From Lichenostomus cassidix (taxonomy: Eukaryota; Chordata; Aves; Passeriformes; Meliphagidae): a stretch of 64,000 nucleotides of DNA. Made by a program: the position numbers and the translations under genes. The notes under the pieces were generated by a model. That model had not been told where the DNA came from, did not search any database, and saw only the letters and a list, made by a program, of their open reading frames with translations. Within the stretch, counting starts at the first letter, position 1. Each line of letters starts with the position of its first letter. This document shows, in pieces, positions 1 through 10,875 of this stretch. Location of the stretch: positions 13,208,293-13,272,292 of the forward strand of contig CM039210.1 of NCBI GenBank assembly GCA_008360975.2, written 5' to 3'.

Positions 1-64
1 CAGTGCTGGAATAAACACATACCACTTCATAACTATTTGAGTTGTGGAGTCAATCTGCGCCTCA
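1..64 (+). repeat. 3' end of the 5' LTR of provirus A
   Basis: The AATAAA signal at 10-15 and the terminal CTCA at 61-64 match the end of the 3' LTR at 28178-28241 with five differences. The bases TTT (65-67) separate it from the primer-binding site. The rest of the LTR lies before the window. Confidence 0.85.
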
Positions 65-67
65 TTT

Positions 68-84
68 TGGCAACCCAGATGGAC
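68..84 (+). promoter_or_regulatory. Primer-binding site of provirus A
   Basis: TGGCAACCCAGATGGAC follows the LTR by three bases, the normal place for minus-strand primer annealing. It begins with the TGG that pairs with a tRNA CCA end. The remainder is closest to a tRNA-Arg type 3' end by my reading, but several mismatches leave the tRNA unassigned. Confidence 0.6.
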
Positions 85-551
85 AAAGTTTGCCTGGCTT
101 CAGGATTGACTGAGGCACTGACATCCAAAGGCATGCCCTGGGATTTTCCTGGAGGACTTCTGCTCCTCAGCCACTCACTGCGGGGGCAAATGATGACCAT
201 CTGATACGGCAGAGAAACGGTGTTTTGTTTTGGGTATAGGCAAGCCTGTAAGTCATATACGCGTGGCTAGGGCTGCTGATAAGTCGCAGGGAGATGTCCC
301 TGTGCTCAGCTTTGTCCTTGAGTGGGTGACACTTTTAGGCAGCAGGCTAGGGGGACCCGGGAATTGGTGGGATAATTCGCTGTCCCTAGCTAGCAAGGGG
401 GGGATTCACTGACCGATAGAACGGCCACTAGCAAACCTGGGGGTGGATCTAGTGAATCCCGAATGAAACTATTTTGAACTGCTGCTAAAACCGGTGTTGT
501 GTCTGTATGTGTGAGTGTGTGTATGAGATGCAGACTAAATAGTTTGTATTT

Positions 552-773
552 GTGCAGCAAGTAGGGGATTGGCTGGTGAAGAAACGAAGCGAGTGGTTTA
601 ATAAAGTTGGAATGAATATTTGGGTATGGTTGGGAATTATTAGCTTTGGTATATTAGTGTTGGTTATTGGAATTTTTGTTGTAATTTATTGTGGTTGTAA
701 AAAGTGTTTGTCGTGTTGTAATAAGTGTTTATTGCTGTGTTGTGGCAAGGGTATGCTGTGTGTAGTTGTTTGA
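552..773 (+). CDS. Small single-pass membrane protein frame with cysteine-rich tail, upstream of gag (unrecognised)
   Basis: The frame is open for 73 codons; the first ATG is at 612 and the frame ends at TGA. It encodes a charged amphipathic stretch, then a hydrophobic run of about 25 residues (after the NIWVWLG motif), then a tail with paired cysteines (CGCKKC, SCCNKC, LLCC). That is the layout of a type I membrane anchor with a palmitoylatable tail, as at the end of a retroviral transmembrane subunit. A candidate splice acceptor (pyrimidine-rich stretch ending TGTGCAG at 556) sits at the very start, so it could be a spliced exon. It is not homologous by eye to the Env tail of provirus A itself (27160-27456). 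It may be an accessory product, or an env-tail fragment from another ERV followed by LTR promoter sequence. Function unknown. Confidence 0.4.
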   Translation: MQQVGDWLVKKRSEWFNKVGMNIWVWLGIISFGILVLVIGIFVVIYCGCKKCLSCCNKCLLLCCGKGMLCVVV

Positions 774-867
774 AATTATAATAAACCTTTGGGTGAGTGT
801 ATGCAGTTGATTGAAACTGTAGTGACAAGCAAATAAAGGAAAATTTTACACTGCAGCCAATTAGAAG

Positions 868-905
868 ACACTGCTTTTTTCCTGCTGGCTACATAAAAGG
901 AGCAT
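868..905 (+). promoter_or_regulatory. Promoter-like CCAAT and TATA-like motifs inside the leader of provirus A
   Basis: A CCAAT motif near 859 is followed about 35 bases later by CATAAAAGG near 892. AATAAA motifs occur just upstream (near 780 and 832). This could be an internal promoter or a remnant of an LTR. No transcript evidence is available. Confidence 0.25.
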
Positions 906-1404
906 AGCCCCTGGACCTTTGGCTTTCTGTAGATGTAGTACAGCAGCTGTGCCATGGCATGATTTGTGGGTTTTAACACAGTGTCAGGTTTGCAGGCTTG
1001 TGGAGTTAGGAGATATTATTTTTCCACTGACCTGTTAGAGAATGACTGGGCAGGTTGTAAAGAAAATAAAAGTTGGAGCATTATAAAAGTTTTGTGTAGA
1101 TGAAAACACCAAGTCCCTTTTCTTAGTGGTGCATTTTTAGAAGAATACTGAGAATACTGAGTTAATCTACTTAGTGAAAAAAACTTAAAAAAGAGAAAGA
1201 AAAAAAAAAGAGTAAAAGGCAAGGCATAGTAAAGGAGCATACAAAGAGTGGCTGCTTTCTTTTTGTTTTCCTCCCTCTTAGCAATTTAACTTGAAGCACA
1301 GAGGACTCTGTTTTCTTTAGTAATTTGATCTTGACCTTTCCTTCCTTTTTCTCTCTCCCTCGTAGCAGCTTGACTTTGAGTGAAATAAATGAGATGTGAG
1401 CCTG

Positions 1405-1710
1405 ATGCCAAAAATACTTCTTTGCCCTGAATGTAAAAACAGTTATTGTAAGGCTTGGACATTGTGTGAGTGTGCTGCATGTCACAAAAAATGGTATTGT
1501 GTCTCTCATTTGAAATCAAAGTGGTGTCCAGCATGTGAGGATTTTGAAATTCAAGCTCGACATAGAATAGCTAGAATAAAAAGTGGGGACCTTAATGAAA
1601 GAGACACACTTAATATTGTGACAGAATGGTCAGAAGCAGTTGTTATTGCCTTAGTGTGTGGGAAGAGTCATTTAGTTCTCGAAACCTGGTCAGTGCGGGA
1701 GGAAAATTAG
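1405..1710 (+). CDS. Cysteine-rich putative zinc-binding protein upstream of gag (unrecognised)
   Basis: The frame has 101 codons from ATG 1405 to TAG. The first half is dense in metal-ligand residues: a CPEC pair near residue 7, further pairs CEC and CAAC, a WYC..H unit and a final WCPAC near residue 41. This spacing would suit a two-zinc cross-brace or ribbon fold. The second half is charged and probably helical. It lies 75 bases upstream of the gag ATG, and a good splice acceptor (pyrimidine tract ending TCGTAG at about 1366) lies 39 bases before the ATG. The frame is intact although gag and pol around it are full of stops. No standard gammaretroviral gene occupies this place. It could be a viral accessory gene, a captured host exon or chance; I do not recognise the family. 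Confidence 0.5.
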   Translation: MPKILLCPECKNSYCKAWTLCECAACHKKWYCVSHLKSKWCPACEDFEIQARHRIARIKSGDLNERDTLNIVTEWSEAVVIALVCGKSHLVLETWSVREEN

Positions 1711-1784
1711 GAAAAGACAGTAAAGCAGTGTGAAAAGAGGTTTGCGTGGAAACGAGATAAAACCAAGAGAAGAAAGTGGATAAG

Positions 1785-3233
1785 ATGGGGACTGGGCAAA
1801 GTAAATAAGTTCCTAAAACAACTCCACTTGGCTGTGTTTTAGCACATTGGAAGGAAATTGTAGGGAACAGAGGTACAGAAGATAAAAGAACTCTCATCAA
1901 ATTTTCAACTCGGTGGTGGCCTTTGTACAAGCTAAACAACGGAATTAGATGGCCTCCACATGGGTCTCTAGAATATAACACCCTATTACAGTTAATGTTG
2001 TTTTTAAAATGGGAAGGAAAATGGGGTGAGGTCTCTTGCTGATATGTTTTTCTCCCTCTGAAATCACTCCGAATGGCAAAGAGATTTTGGGATTAGACCT
2101 CCCATCGACCCTATGATATTAGCCCTTGAAAAGGATGACAAAAACAACGGGGAAAAATGAAGAGATGCTGCTCATTTTGCAGCACACATCAGAAACGTAC
2201 AAAATCAGACCAGGTGTACCAAGAAATGCAAGAACAGGATTTAACTGATCTGTTTAAGCCTCCCCCTAGGAAACAGGAAGAAGATGTGGACTTGGAAGGA
2301 ACACTGACTCCAACTCTCTCTCGCCCAGATAGCCCTGTCGCATCTCGGACCAGGAAACAGGCACTACAAGCTCCCTTAAGGGAAGCAGTGGGACCAGAGG
2401 GAGAAGCATTGCTGATTAAGGTACCTTTTTCTACAGTCGACCTAGACACATGAGTAAAAATGGCCAAAAATTATCAAAATGATCCAGTAGGTGCTGCTAA
2501 ACATTTGCGATTCATAATTAAACAACATAATCCAGATTGGAGTGATATGCATTTGCTATTGGATTCATTAACTGAAACTGAAAAGCAACTAATTTTAAAA
2601 ACAAAAGCGGATTTGGCAGAGGACTTTTATAAAATACAAGATGTGAAAGATTATTTCCCACTTCAGGATCCACACTGGGATCCAAACAGGTCAGCAGAAA
2701 GGCAAAAATTAAAAGATTACCAAGAATGGGTAGTGAAGGGGATGGAAAGGGCCATTCCCAAAATTATAAATTAGTCAGCTTTATATGCAAATAAACAGGG
2801 TCCTTCCAAGCCACCATCTGATTTTCTGGATCACCTGAGACATGCAATGTGTAGTCATACGACACTAGATCCTGAATCTGATGTAGGAATACAGCAACTA
2901 GTAAACCTGTTTTTAGGGCAGTCTACAGGGGACATTAGATGCAAACTTCAGAAGCTTCGGGGGGCAGATGGGAGAAACTTAGAGACCCTATAAGATGAAG
3001 CATGGAAAGTATTCAGCAATTGAGAAGAGGGGTACAAGCAAGGAATGAGAAAGTTAGTAGCAATGGTAGGAGAAGAAAGACAGGGAAAATATGGGAAGGG
3101 GTCACCCAGACAGGGACCACCCAGACAGGGCACCCCTAGGTTAGGTAAAGATCAGTGTGCTAACTGTAAGAAATTTGGTCACTGGAAGAACCAATGCCCA
3201 GAAAGAAAGCAGGATAACCGGCAAGGAAGATGA
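1785..3233 (+). pseudogene. gag: gag of provirus A (matrix, capsid, nucleocapsid), disrupted
   Basis: The structural polyprotein would drive assembly at the plasma membrane. The ATG at 1785 starts with MG, the N-myristoylation signal, and the PLGCVLAHWK motif shared with provirus B marks the matrix domain. The capsid part is readable at 2460-2774 and the nucleocapsid at 3045-3233 has one CCHC zinc knuckle (CANCKKFGHWKNQC). An early TAA follows seven codons after the ATG and at least six more stops or shifts are scattered through it (near 2040, 2090, 2452, 2772, 2992, 3022). The frame ends at TGA 3231-3233, after which protease continues in the same frame, as in gammaretroviral gag/pol. This copy cannot make Gag. 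Confidence 0.85.
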
Positions 3234-5678
3234 GGCCGAGAAGGGGTCATCACATACGTGAAAGAAGACTGAGGAAGACCGGGGGACTCCACCCTAGTGG
3301 ATCCACTGGCTATAATGAAGCTAGGGGAAAAAGAAAAAGAAATAGAATTTTTGGTGGACACAGGGGCAACATATTCGGTTTTAAATAAAGCTTTAATGCC
3401 AGTGGGGGATGATTATATCATGGTTCAAGGGGCAACTGGCCAATCTCAAGTTTTTGTATATGCCCAAATCTCCAAAAGCTCTTTTGGGCAGAGATCTGTT
3501 AGAACAGTTACGGGAAACCATTTCATTCAAAGATAGGGAAATTACTCTGGGGGTAAATGATCAACAATATGTTGAGGTATTAAGTTTAATGCTAACAACC
3601 ACAGAGGCTGAGGGAGAGATTAGTGAAGAAATAATGAACCAAGTATTCCCTGTTGTATGGGCAAAAAATGTACCTGGAAGAGCTAAAAATACACCCCCGA
3701 TACAAATTAAGTTGAAAGAAGGGAAACAACCAGTTAGAGTTAAACAATACCCCCTTAAGAAAGAAGACAAGGAAGGAATTAGCCCGGTGATTGAAAACTT
3801 TTTACAGCTAGGGCTATTGAGAGAGTGCAAATCTGATTTCAACACCCCCATTTTGCCAGTCCGCAAGCCTGATGGATCATGTCCCGTGGCACAAGATTTA
3901 AGGGCAGTAAACAAAATAACTGAGGACCTTTATCCTGTGGTATCAAACCCCTACACACTAATTAACTGAGCTAACACCTGAACTAACCTGGTTTACTGTT
4001 TTAGATTTGAAAGATGCCTTCTTTTGCCTCCCTCTCCACGAAGCCAACCAGAAAATATTCGCATTAGAATGGGAAAATCCCAAAAGTGGACGCAAAACTC
4101 AGCTCGCTTGGACGGTGTTGCCTCAAGGATTCAAGAACAGTCCCACCCTATTCGGGGACCAACTAGCAAAAGAGCTGGAATCCTGGAAAGCCCCACCTGA
4201 AGAAGGGAAGCTATTGCAATATGAAGATGACATCCTAGCAGCTACCCGGACAGAAGAAGCCTGCATACTCTGGACAGTAAGTTTACTAAATTTCCTGGGG
4301 CTCCAAGGGTACAGGGTATCCAAGAAGAAAGCTCAAGTAGTAAAACCAAAAGTAATCTACTTGGGTTATGAAATCAGGGCTGGGCAGCCAACTCTGGGAC
4401 AAGACTGGAAGGAGGCCATCTGCCATACCCCAGGACCCCAAACTGCGAAAGAGTTACGGACTTTCCTGGGGATTACAGGATGGTATAGGCTTTAGATTCT
4501 TAGTTATGGGGTCCTTGTAAAGCCTTTGTATGAGCTCATCAAAAAGGAAAGCATAGACTTTCAGTGGATGAAGGAGGCCACGAGGGCCTTCAAACAACTG
4601 AAGAATGCCCTGATGTCAGCTCCAGCTCTGGGACTTCCAGATGTGAGTAAACCATTCTTTCTGTTTTCCCATGAAAAACAAGGGATTGCTCTGGGAATAC
4701 TAGCACAAGACCTGGGCCCATATTGACGGACAGTTTCTTATTTCTCAAAGCAACCAGATGCAGCAGCCAAAGTGTGGCCAGGGTGCCTTAGGGCCATCGC
4801 AGCAGTCGTGCTAAACGTCCAAGAGGCATGCAAATTTACATTGGGACAGAAAATGACGGTGCTAGTGTCTCATACAGTGTCTGCAGTGCTAGAAGTGAAA
4901 GGCGGACACTGGCTTTCCCCACAGAGATTCCTGATATACCAAGCCATCATGGTGGAGCAGGACGATGTGGAAATAGTGGTCGCTAACATTGTCAACCCAG
5001 CTTCTTTCCTCAGTGGAAACAATGGGGAGCAGGTACACCATGACTGCCTGGAAACTATTGAAGCCACATAGACCAGTCATCCAGATCTGAAAGACACACC
5101 TTTGGATGATGCAGAGACCCGGCTACGTCATCAGCGGATAGCGACATGCAGGGTATGCAGTCACCACCAGCAAGGAAGTAATGGAATCTGGACCCCCACC
5201 AACAAACACCTCTGCCCAGAAAGCTGAAATAATCACTTTAACCCGTGCTTTGGAAATAGCAAAAGGGAAAAAGATAAACATTTATACAGACTCAAAGTAT
5301 GCATTTGGAATTGTACATGCACACGGGGCCATTTGGAAAGAAAGGGGACCATTGAACTCGCAAGGAAAAAATATAAAACATGCACAAGAGATAACCTGGC
5401 TGTTGGAAGCAGTCCAGCTACCCGAGAAAGTAGCAATCATGCACATTAAGGCACACCAGAAAGTGAGCTTGGAATTGGAAGAAGGAAATGATCTGGCGGA
5501 CAGAGAGGCAAAAGAAGCATCAAAAGGTGAGGTGACAACTGAAGGGGCTTTAATTCCAGATGGTCAAATCTCCCTAGAAAGTAAGCTAACCTATCATAAA
5601 GAAGACATAAAACTAATTGAAGATCAGGATGGGTCATATAATGAAGAGGGTTGGGCTATTACTGCACAAGGAGGTTAG
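3234..5678 (+). pseudogene. pol: pro-RT-RNase H part of pol of provirus A, disrupted
   Basis: Protease is marked by LVDTGATYS near 3355; a shift follows near 3465. Reverse transcriptase runs 3470-5070 with the LPQGFKNSP motif. The polymerase active-site tetrad reads YEDD at 4220-4231 instead of the family YVDD. RNase H is at about 5100-5560 (YTDSKYAFG, AHQKVS). Stops occur at 3967, 4493, 4724 and 5069, and the RNase H start is damaged around 5100-5180. Domain order and motifs match provirus B across the whole length, so the identification is secure although the gene is dead. Confidence 0.85.
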
Positions 5679-6726
5679 TCATTCCTTCTCATTTGGTTTG
5701 GGCATTGGTAAGGGAAGAACACCAAAAGACACATTGGGGAATAGATGCCCTACACAAATATTTAATTGAAAGAATTATTGCCAGAAATTTATATGCTACC
5801 ATCACACAAGTAACCCCACAGTGTGACCTTTGCCTCCAGACTAACTCTAAAAATATCCCCAAACCAAAATTGGGCCAAATTGGGAAAGGGAATGGGCTTG
5901 GACAGCAGTGGCAAATTGATTTTTCTGAACTCCCAAGAAAAGGGAGGTATCAGTGCTTGTTGGTATTAACAGATACCTTTTCAGGATGGCCAGAAGCCTT
6001 TCCCACTAGAACTGTCAAAGCCTGGGAGGTAACCAAGGTATTGCTGCAAGAAATAATACCACGCTTTGGAGTTCCAGCAATGATATCCTCAGATAGAGGA
6101 CCACGTTTCATTTCAAAGGTGATACAACAAGTTAGCCATCATTTGGGCATAGACTGGGAGCTTCACACCCCATACCACCCTCAATCAAGTGGTCAGGTGG
6201 AGAAAATGAACGACCTAATCAAACAACACATTGTAAGATTGGGGCAAGAAGCCAATTTAACATGGCCCCGATCTCTTCCACTTGCATTATTACAAACCCG
6301 AACTAAACCCAGAACCAAAGAAAAACTAAGTCCTTTTGAAATGCTCTATGGGAGACCATACGGAGTACAGAAAGGACTATCCACCCAAGCTGGGGAGGAA
6401 ACATTGCCGCCTATATGGTGGCCTTGAGTAAGCAACTCAGGAAAATTGAAAAGCATGTGGCTGGAACTCAGAGTCGGGGCCTAGACAGCCCAGTACAAAA
6501 CATTCAACCTAAAGATTATGCCTATATTAAGTCTCTTGCTGAGAAAACTTTGGAGCCACAGTGGGAAGGACCGTTTCAAGTACTCCTTACCACTTTCACT
6601 GCGATCAAAATCAAAGAACAGAACACCTGGATTCATCATACTCGAGTGAAGAAGGCTCCAGAGACCCCTTGGAAAGTGACTTCTAACGATATTGAACCAA
6701 AATTGAAATTTACCCAGGTAAAATGA
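5651..6726 (+). pseudogene. pol: Integrase part of pol of provirus A, frame-shifted
   Basis: The frame at 5651-6427 contains the HHCC-type N-terminal zinc region (HQKTHWG near 5720, CDLCLQ near 5824) and the catalytic core. The DDE triad is visible in [17 protein letters not shown] and GQVEKMND. The C-terminal domain continues in another frame at 6415-6726 (EPQWEGPFQVLL). One shift joins it to RNase H near 5660 and another lies near 6420. It is otherwise among the better preserved parts of this old element. Confidence 0.85.
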
Positions 6727-7476
6727 ATTCAATTAGAAAAGTTTCTCTCATTGGTGTTCTCAAGGAAAAGAAGGTACCTCTAGCCAGGGCGATACTGAAT
6801 GGCCTTGGTCACAAGCCTTCATAGGGCATTCCAGCTTGTATGGAAGCTACCCTAGAGACAGCTTTCTGAATTTAGCTGTAACTGTAATGCATAATGATGA
6901 AATTTACCATCTGTCTGAATGTGTCTGGAATCAACATGAGTGGATCATGACCCTGCCTGGTATCATTAATGAATGAATCCAGGTAAGATGCAGGAAAGTA
7001 GAACCTGGTTTCCAATATGAAAAAGCCTCTTCTATTACAGTTTTTGGCAATTTTTTAGATTTCAATGTGTCCTTCAAAATCCACTCCAGCATTTCAAAAA
7101 AGATATGTCCTACTGAAGATTGGGACTGTGTTAAACAGGATGTTTCTGCCTTGTGTTGTTGCCAGAAATTCACTGGTAATAATACTTCTGGTGAACCGAG
7201 TGATATTAATGTAGAAATTACCAAGTCTTGTAAAGAAGAGCAAAGTGACTGCTGGTTTAATCTTACTATGGTTAATCCTTTTTATGTTGGGTGCAATTGG
7301 AGACCTGAACCTGACCTAAAGACTCAACCAACACTATAAGGTTTAACTCAGAAATTCAAAATGAATGTTGTAGCCAGACCAAAACAAGATTCCTCCCAAA
7401 TTAACACTCCCATTCTTTCTAAACTAACACTTCAACTAAAAATTTATTAAGTTGGCCCACATGTAATAAGGAACAC
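6727..7476 (+). pseudogene. env: env of provirus A, surface-subunit part, decayed
   Basis: The stretch directly after integrase holds decayed coding sequence. The clearest segment (7067-7339) has a cysteine-dense surface-protein look (ALCCCQKF, several N-linked sites such as NNTS and NLTM). Stops and shifts are frequent. It is cut at 7476 by a solo LTR and resumes at 8159. I do not see the CWLC-like motif of typical gammaretroviral surface subunits, though decay could hide it. Confidence 0.55.
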
Positions 7477-8158
7477 TGCGGTTTCTCGCTCTGGGACAGG
7501 CGGCGAGCCTTGAAACCACACGAAAGGAGGCTGCCGCCGCGAACCTCACACGCTCCAGACTGGGCGCTGCCATGAGTGCCACGGGTGCAGGAGCGGAGTG
7601 CCTCAGTGACGGAGGCCGAGCAGGAGACAAGGCGATACAAAGAGATGTAGTCTCTCCGGTCAGGATCCAGTGGTTTATTAGGTAGGAATGGTGGGTCGGA
7701 GAAGGCAGATAGAACCGGGAAGGGACGAGGGACAGGAGACAGCTGGATCCGGGATGCAAAGAGCCCAGAACAATGCCGAACATGGGGTTAAGAAGGGGGT
7801 GCAGGATGGGAGGGGTTTACATGGGAGAACCAACCAGGACACAAGGGATGCAGGATTGGCAGGGACGCCAGGGAATGGGGATACAAGGAGGGAGGGTACA
7901 GAACTTTGAAAACCAATGGTGAAACTCGGCTAGAAGGAACAGAGTAGAATGTTCTAGCTATTAACTCCATATAGGATAAAGATGAGGAGATATCCAAAAC
8001 CAATACTCTTGTTCTCTGATGCATAATAAAGATGCTGGCTGCAAGGTTTCTTGGGCGAGCATCACTTTGTCACCCTAAGCTAAAGGTCTCCTCAGACCCA
8101 GGGCCCTTCCTCAGGTTCATCTGCCTCCAAGCTCATCTGAGCCAAGGTCACTGCAACA
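7477..8158 (-). mobile_element. Solo LTR (682 bp) inserted in env of provirus A, TSD GAACAC
   Basis: On the minus strand it begins TGTTGCAGTGACC and ends GAGAAACCGCA. The direct repeat GAACAC flanks it exactly (7471-7476 and 8159-8164), which proves the boundaries and indicates a 6-bp duplicating integrase. A minus-strand AATAAA lies near 7677. It is the same family as the plus-strand solo LTR at 23409-24083. Confidence 0.9.
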
Positions 8159-9114
8159 GAACACGGGCCAACAACGATTGTTGTTTAACCCAGAATGGTC
8201 TCTTAAGCATGTAGAATTACTGATGCAAATTAATGTTTCTGAAATTCAACCAGCTTGTTCTTCTCTTTTTAAGACATCTTTCAAGGGCTGGACAACATGG
8301 TTACAGAAGCAAGAACCCTTCAGGGGCAGAACACAAAGAGATTTAACTGGAGTATTGGGAAAAGGATTGGGTGTTTTAAATGGGATTGATTCAGAGATAT
8401 TAATGAATAAGTTGGCCACCACAACCTAACAAAACTAAAACAGCCTTTACAATCTTCTTTATTAGCATTAGGAAATAGGCAGTGGCAAATTTCAAAAGTA
8501 CTCCCAGATTTTGCAAAGACCAAAAATCAAGATCATAAATTAATAATAGATGCACTTGGAGCAGTTCAAGATAATGTATCCCTAGCTCTTAGTTTCATAC
8601 AAGCACAATTATGGATGCAATCAGCAGCTTCTTTAATTATAAGAGAAGGAAATGAAGGTGTTTTCCCTAGTGAAATTCAAAAAGCTATTTGGGATAATGC
8701 CAGTAAGCTAGAAAAGAAGCTCCAATCCTGGTGGAGTTTAGTAAACTTTACCTATAACCCAATTACTAAAACGGCTACAGCCTTTGTGCTTACTATACGT
8801 AATGCCAGAATTTATGTAATTCACCCCATTGTTGTTTTAGGATTAAACCATGATGGAGCAGTACTTTACCCTTCTGAACATAGAGTATGGGCCCAGATGG
8901 TTGATAAGAAATGGCAAACTGTAAATTTAGAATCATGCATTACATGAGAGCAACAAGGGTTTATCTGTGAGAGTAACACAATCAATGCCAAAGACATATG
9001 TCTAGATGTTGAGCAAAGCATTTGCCACTTTGAAATTCGCCCGGATACTAATCAGAGAACAGTACTTGTATATATTGGTCAGGTTTGTGTTTGCTCTAAG
9101 AATAATTTGTGTGT
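8159..9114 (+). pseudogene. env: env of provirus A, transmembrane-subunit ectodomain part 1
   Basis: Decayed but readable coding sequence continues after the solo LTR. A basic GRTQR site near 8330 precedes a glycine-rich hydrophobic segment (GVLGKGLGVLNG), a plausible cleavage site and fusion peptide. Long helical stretches follow (8460-8740), then an ectodomain with NFTYNP and LGLNHDGAVLYP. Stops occur near 8430 and at 8945. The ectodomain is unusually long, and I see no CX6CC motif of the standard gamma/alpha type, so this env belongs to a different Env class. Confidence 0.6.
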
Positions 9115-9698
9115 TGTTGCGGTGCATGCCTGCAAGTTCTAGTGCTCAAGAGACCAGCTGCAGGGGCTTGTGACAGCCTGGACTGTTTAGGTCATGGAGA
9201 CCTGTGGAAACTAACTATGAGCCCCTGCAGTTGAAGAAATTATTTCTAGAGACTTCTCCTTTGTTCCCTCTTGAGTTGTGTATCATTGGTTCATTTGAAT
9301 TGTGTCCCTGTCCCTCTTCCCTCTGACTGTCCCGGTTGGTCTGCGCACCAAACCACTCCCCTTTTCCTTCCCCATATAACCCTTTGTCACTGGCTGTTCG
9401 GGGCTCGCAGCCTCCGGACTTCCAGCCCTCAGCCTGTCCCCGTCTCTCCGTCCCTTCTCGCCGTCCCTGGACCCTCACCCGAAGACCCTCAAATAAATCC
9501 CTGGAAGCCTGCAGACTGCGTGTTGTACATTCTTCTGTCCCACCTCATTTCCTGCTCGCCTCTGTCCCCCAGGGACTCCACAGACTGGTCAGTGAGCTTC
9601 TCTACCAGGGCACACCTGGCAGGTGCGGTGGCGTGGCGGCTCGCCCTTTCTGTGTGGCTTCGGGGCATGCTGCCTGAACTCGAAAGTGAGAAGCCACA
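9115..9698 (+). mobile_element. Solo LTR (584 bp) in env of provirus A
   Basis: It starts TGTTGCGGTGCATG and ends AAGCCACA. The flanks GTGTGT (9109-9114) and GTGTTT (9699-9704) match at five of six bases, fitting a 6-bp duplication with one later mutation. CCATATAACC near 9372 is TATA-like and AATAAA lies near 9493. Several long open frames inside it are chance frames in GC-rich LTR sequence. Confidence 0.8.
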
Positions 9699-9872
9699 GT
9701 GTTTTTATAGAAATAGATAATGATAACGTTTCTTTGGATGTTAAAAATCATTCTAATTTTTGTATGTGTAATTTTGTGAAGATCATTGGGTGTGCCTTTT
9801 TGTATTTGGCACCAGTTGTATCTCACCAATTGATAAATTCCAGTTACACAATGTATCATGAATTATCATCAA
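9699..9872 (+). pseudogene. env: env of provirus A, transmembrane ectodomain part 2
   Basis: This 174-bp coding piece lies between the solo LTR and provirus C. It continues the env frame with a cysteine pair (NFCMCNF) and APVVSHQLI. It stops at the integration point of provirus C (target TCAA, 9869-9872) and resumes at 27145. Confidence 0.65.
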
Positions 9873-10042
9873 TGATGCCTTAAAAGCTGGTAAAAATAAG
9901 ACGCAGACACCACAGTATAGGGAAAAAGGGTATTACCTTGGTTTTAATAGGATCCCAGGTGCCCCCTCATCGAAGGTGGAACCACGCCAACGAAGCACAC
10001 CGGGTACAACGTGTATACAATTTTATGGGCCTCACCAATTAG

Positions 10043-10632
10043 TGTAGGAATTAACTCTGTGGGATTTGGTTATGAGGGTAAAATAGAAACGAGAGATCTC
10101 TAAAGATGGGTTTTAGAGTATGGGAGTTTATTGCGAGAGCGTGGGTGTGAGAGGCCTGCTGGGCTGCAAGATGCAGCTCAAAGCAGGCCAGAGAAAGAGA
10201 GAGAGAGGCGAAAAGAGAGAGCAAAAGAGGGCGATTTGCCGTTTACAATGCAATAAATCATCTTCTCTGTTGAATATTCTAATTCTCTTTAACCAATCTA
10301 AGACAAGCTACAAACCCTACAGCATTTACATACAACCTATAAGAATCATCACATTACCATACGGGGTTATATTTCAAACCTTAAAAAACTGCTTTTTGGA
10401 ATCTCTACCAGGCAGGCAGGGTCTGATCTGACCTTTGGACTTGCCTCAGCAGAGGGCATTGTTCTATCAAGAAGGGAGATTACCTTCAGTCAGCTATACC
10501 ATTGTTTCTTAGTTACTCTTCAACTCAAACCTTGTCTTCATCTCAATTTCGTTTATACTTTCCATATTTTCAGCATCTTTTGTAAGGTAATTATATTATC
10601 TATAAGGCTTTCCGATTTCGTCTTCCCCAACA
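10043..10632 (-). mobile_element. Solo LTR (590 bp) inside the 3' LTR of provirus C, TSD AATTAG
   Basis: Minus-strand ends are TGTTGGGGAAGACG and AGTTAATTCCTACA. AATTAG flanks it exactly at 10037-10042 and 10633-10638. The minus-strand polyadenylation signal (GCAATAAACTCC) is about 80 bases from its end, which sets the orientation. It resembles class II (beta/alpharetroviral) LTRs in its 6-bp duplication. Confidence 0.85.
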
Positions 10633-10875
10633 AATTAGCATATCTATCTAAAATCCCCCAATAAGAAACTTAACAAATGAAGTAATTGTCCCCCTATTCT
10701 AATTACCCCTCCCTAAATGAGGCTACAATCTAGTGTACAAAAACATGTTCCAGAGAGGAGGCTCCGTCCAAGGTTGGAGCCTCTAGTTCTGAGACAGTGA
10801 GGATGTTTCGTCTTCTCCAAAGAACTCCAAACAAGGCTAATATCAGAGTACAAGGGTTATAAATTGTAGGGCTAA

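Larger units (their letters stand above)
85..1784 (+). other. Unusually long 5' leader of provirus A with two small open reading frames
   Basis: About 1.7 kb separates the PBS from gag, far more than the few hundred bases usual in gammaretroviruses. It holds a short membrane-protein frame (552-773), a promoter-like stretch (about 868-905), several pyrimidine tracts ending in AG (near 1280, 1318 and 1365) and a cysteine-rich frame (1405-1710). The remaining parts (85-551, 906-1364) show no gene I recognise. Either the leader encodes spliced accessory products or it contains a fragment of another element. Confidence 0.5.

Noticed and set aside
9271..9720. Overlapping open frames of 149 and 113 codons
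   Set aside because: They lie within the 9115-9698 solo LTR; no conserved domain.
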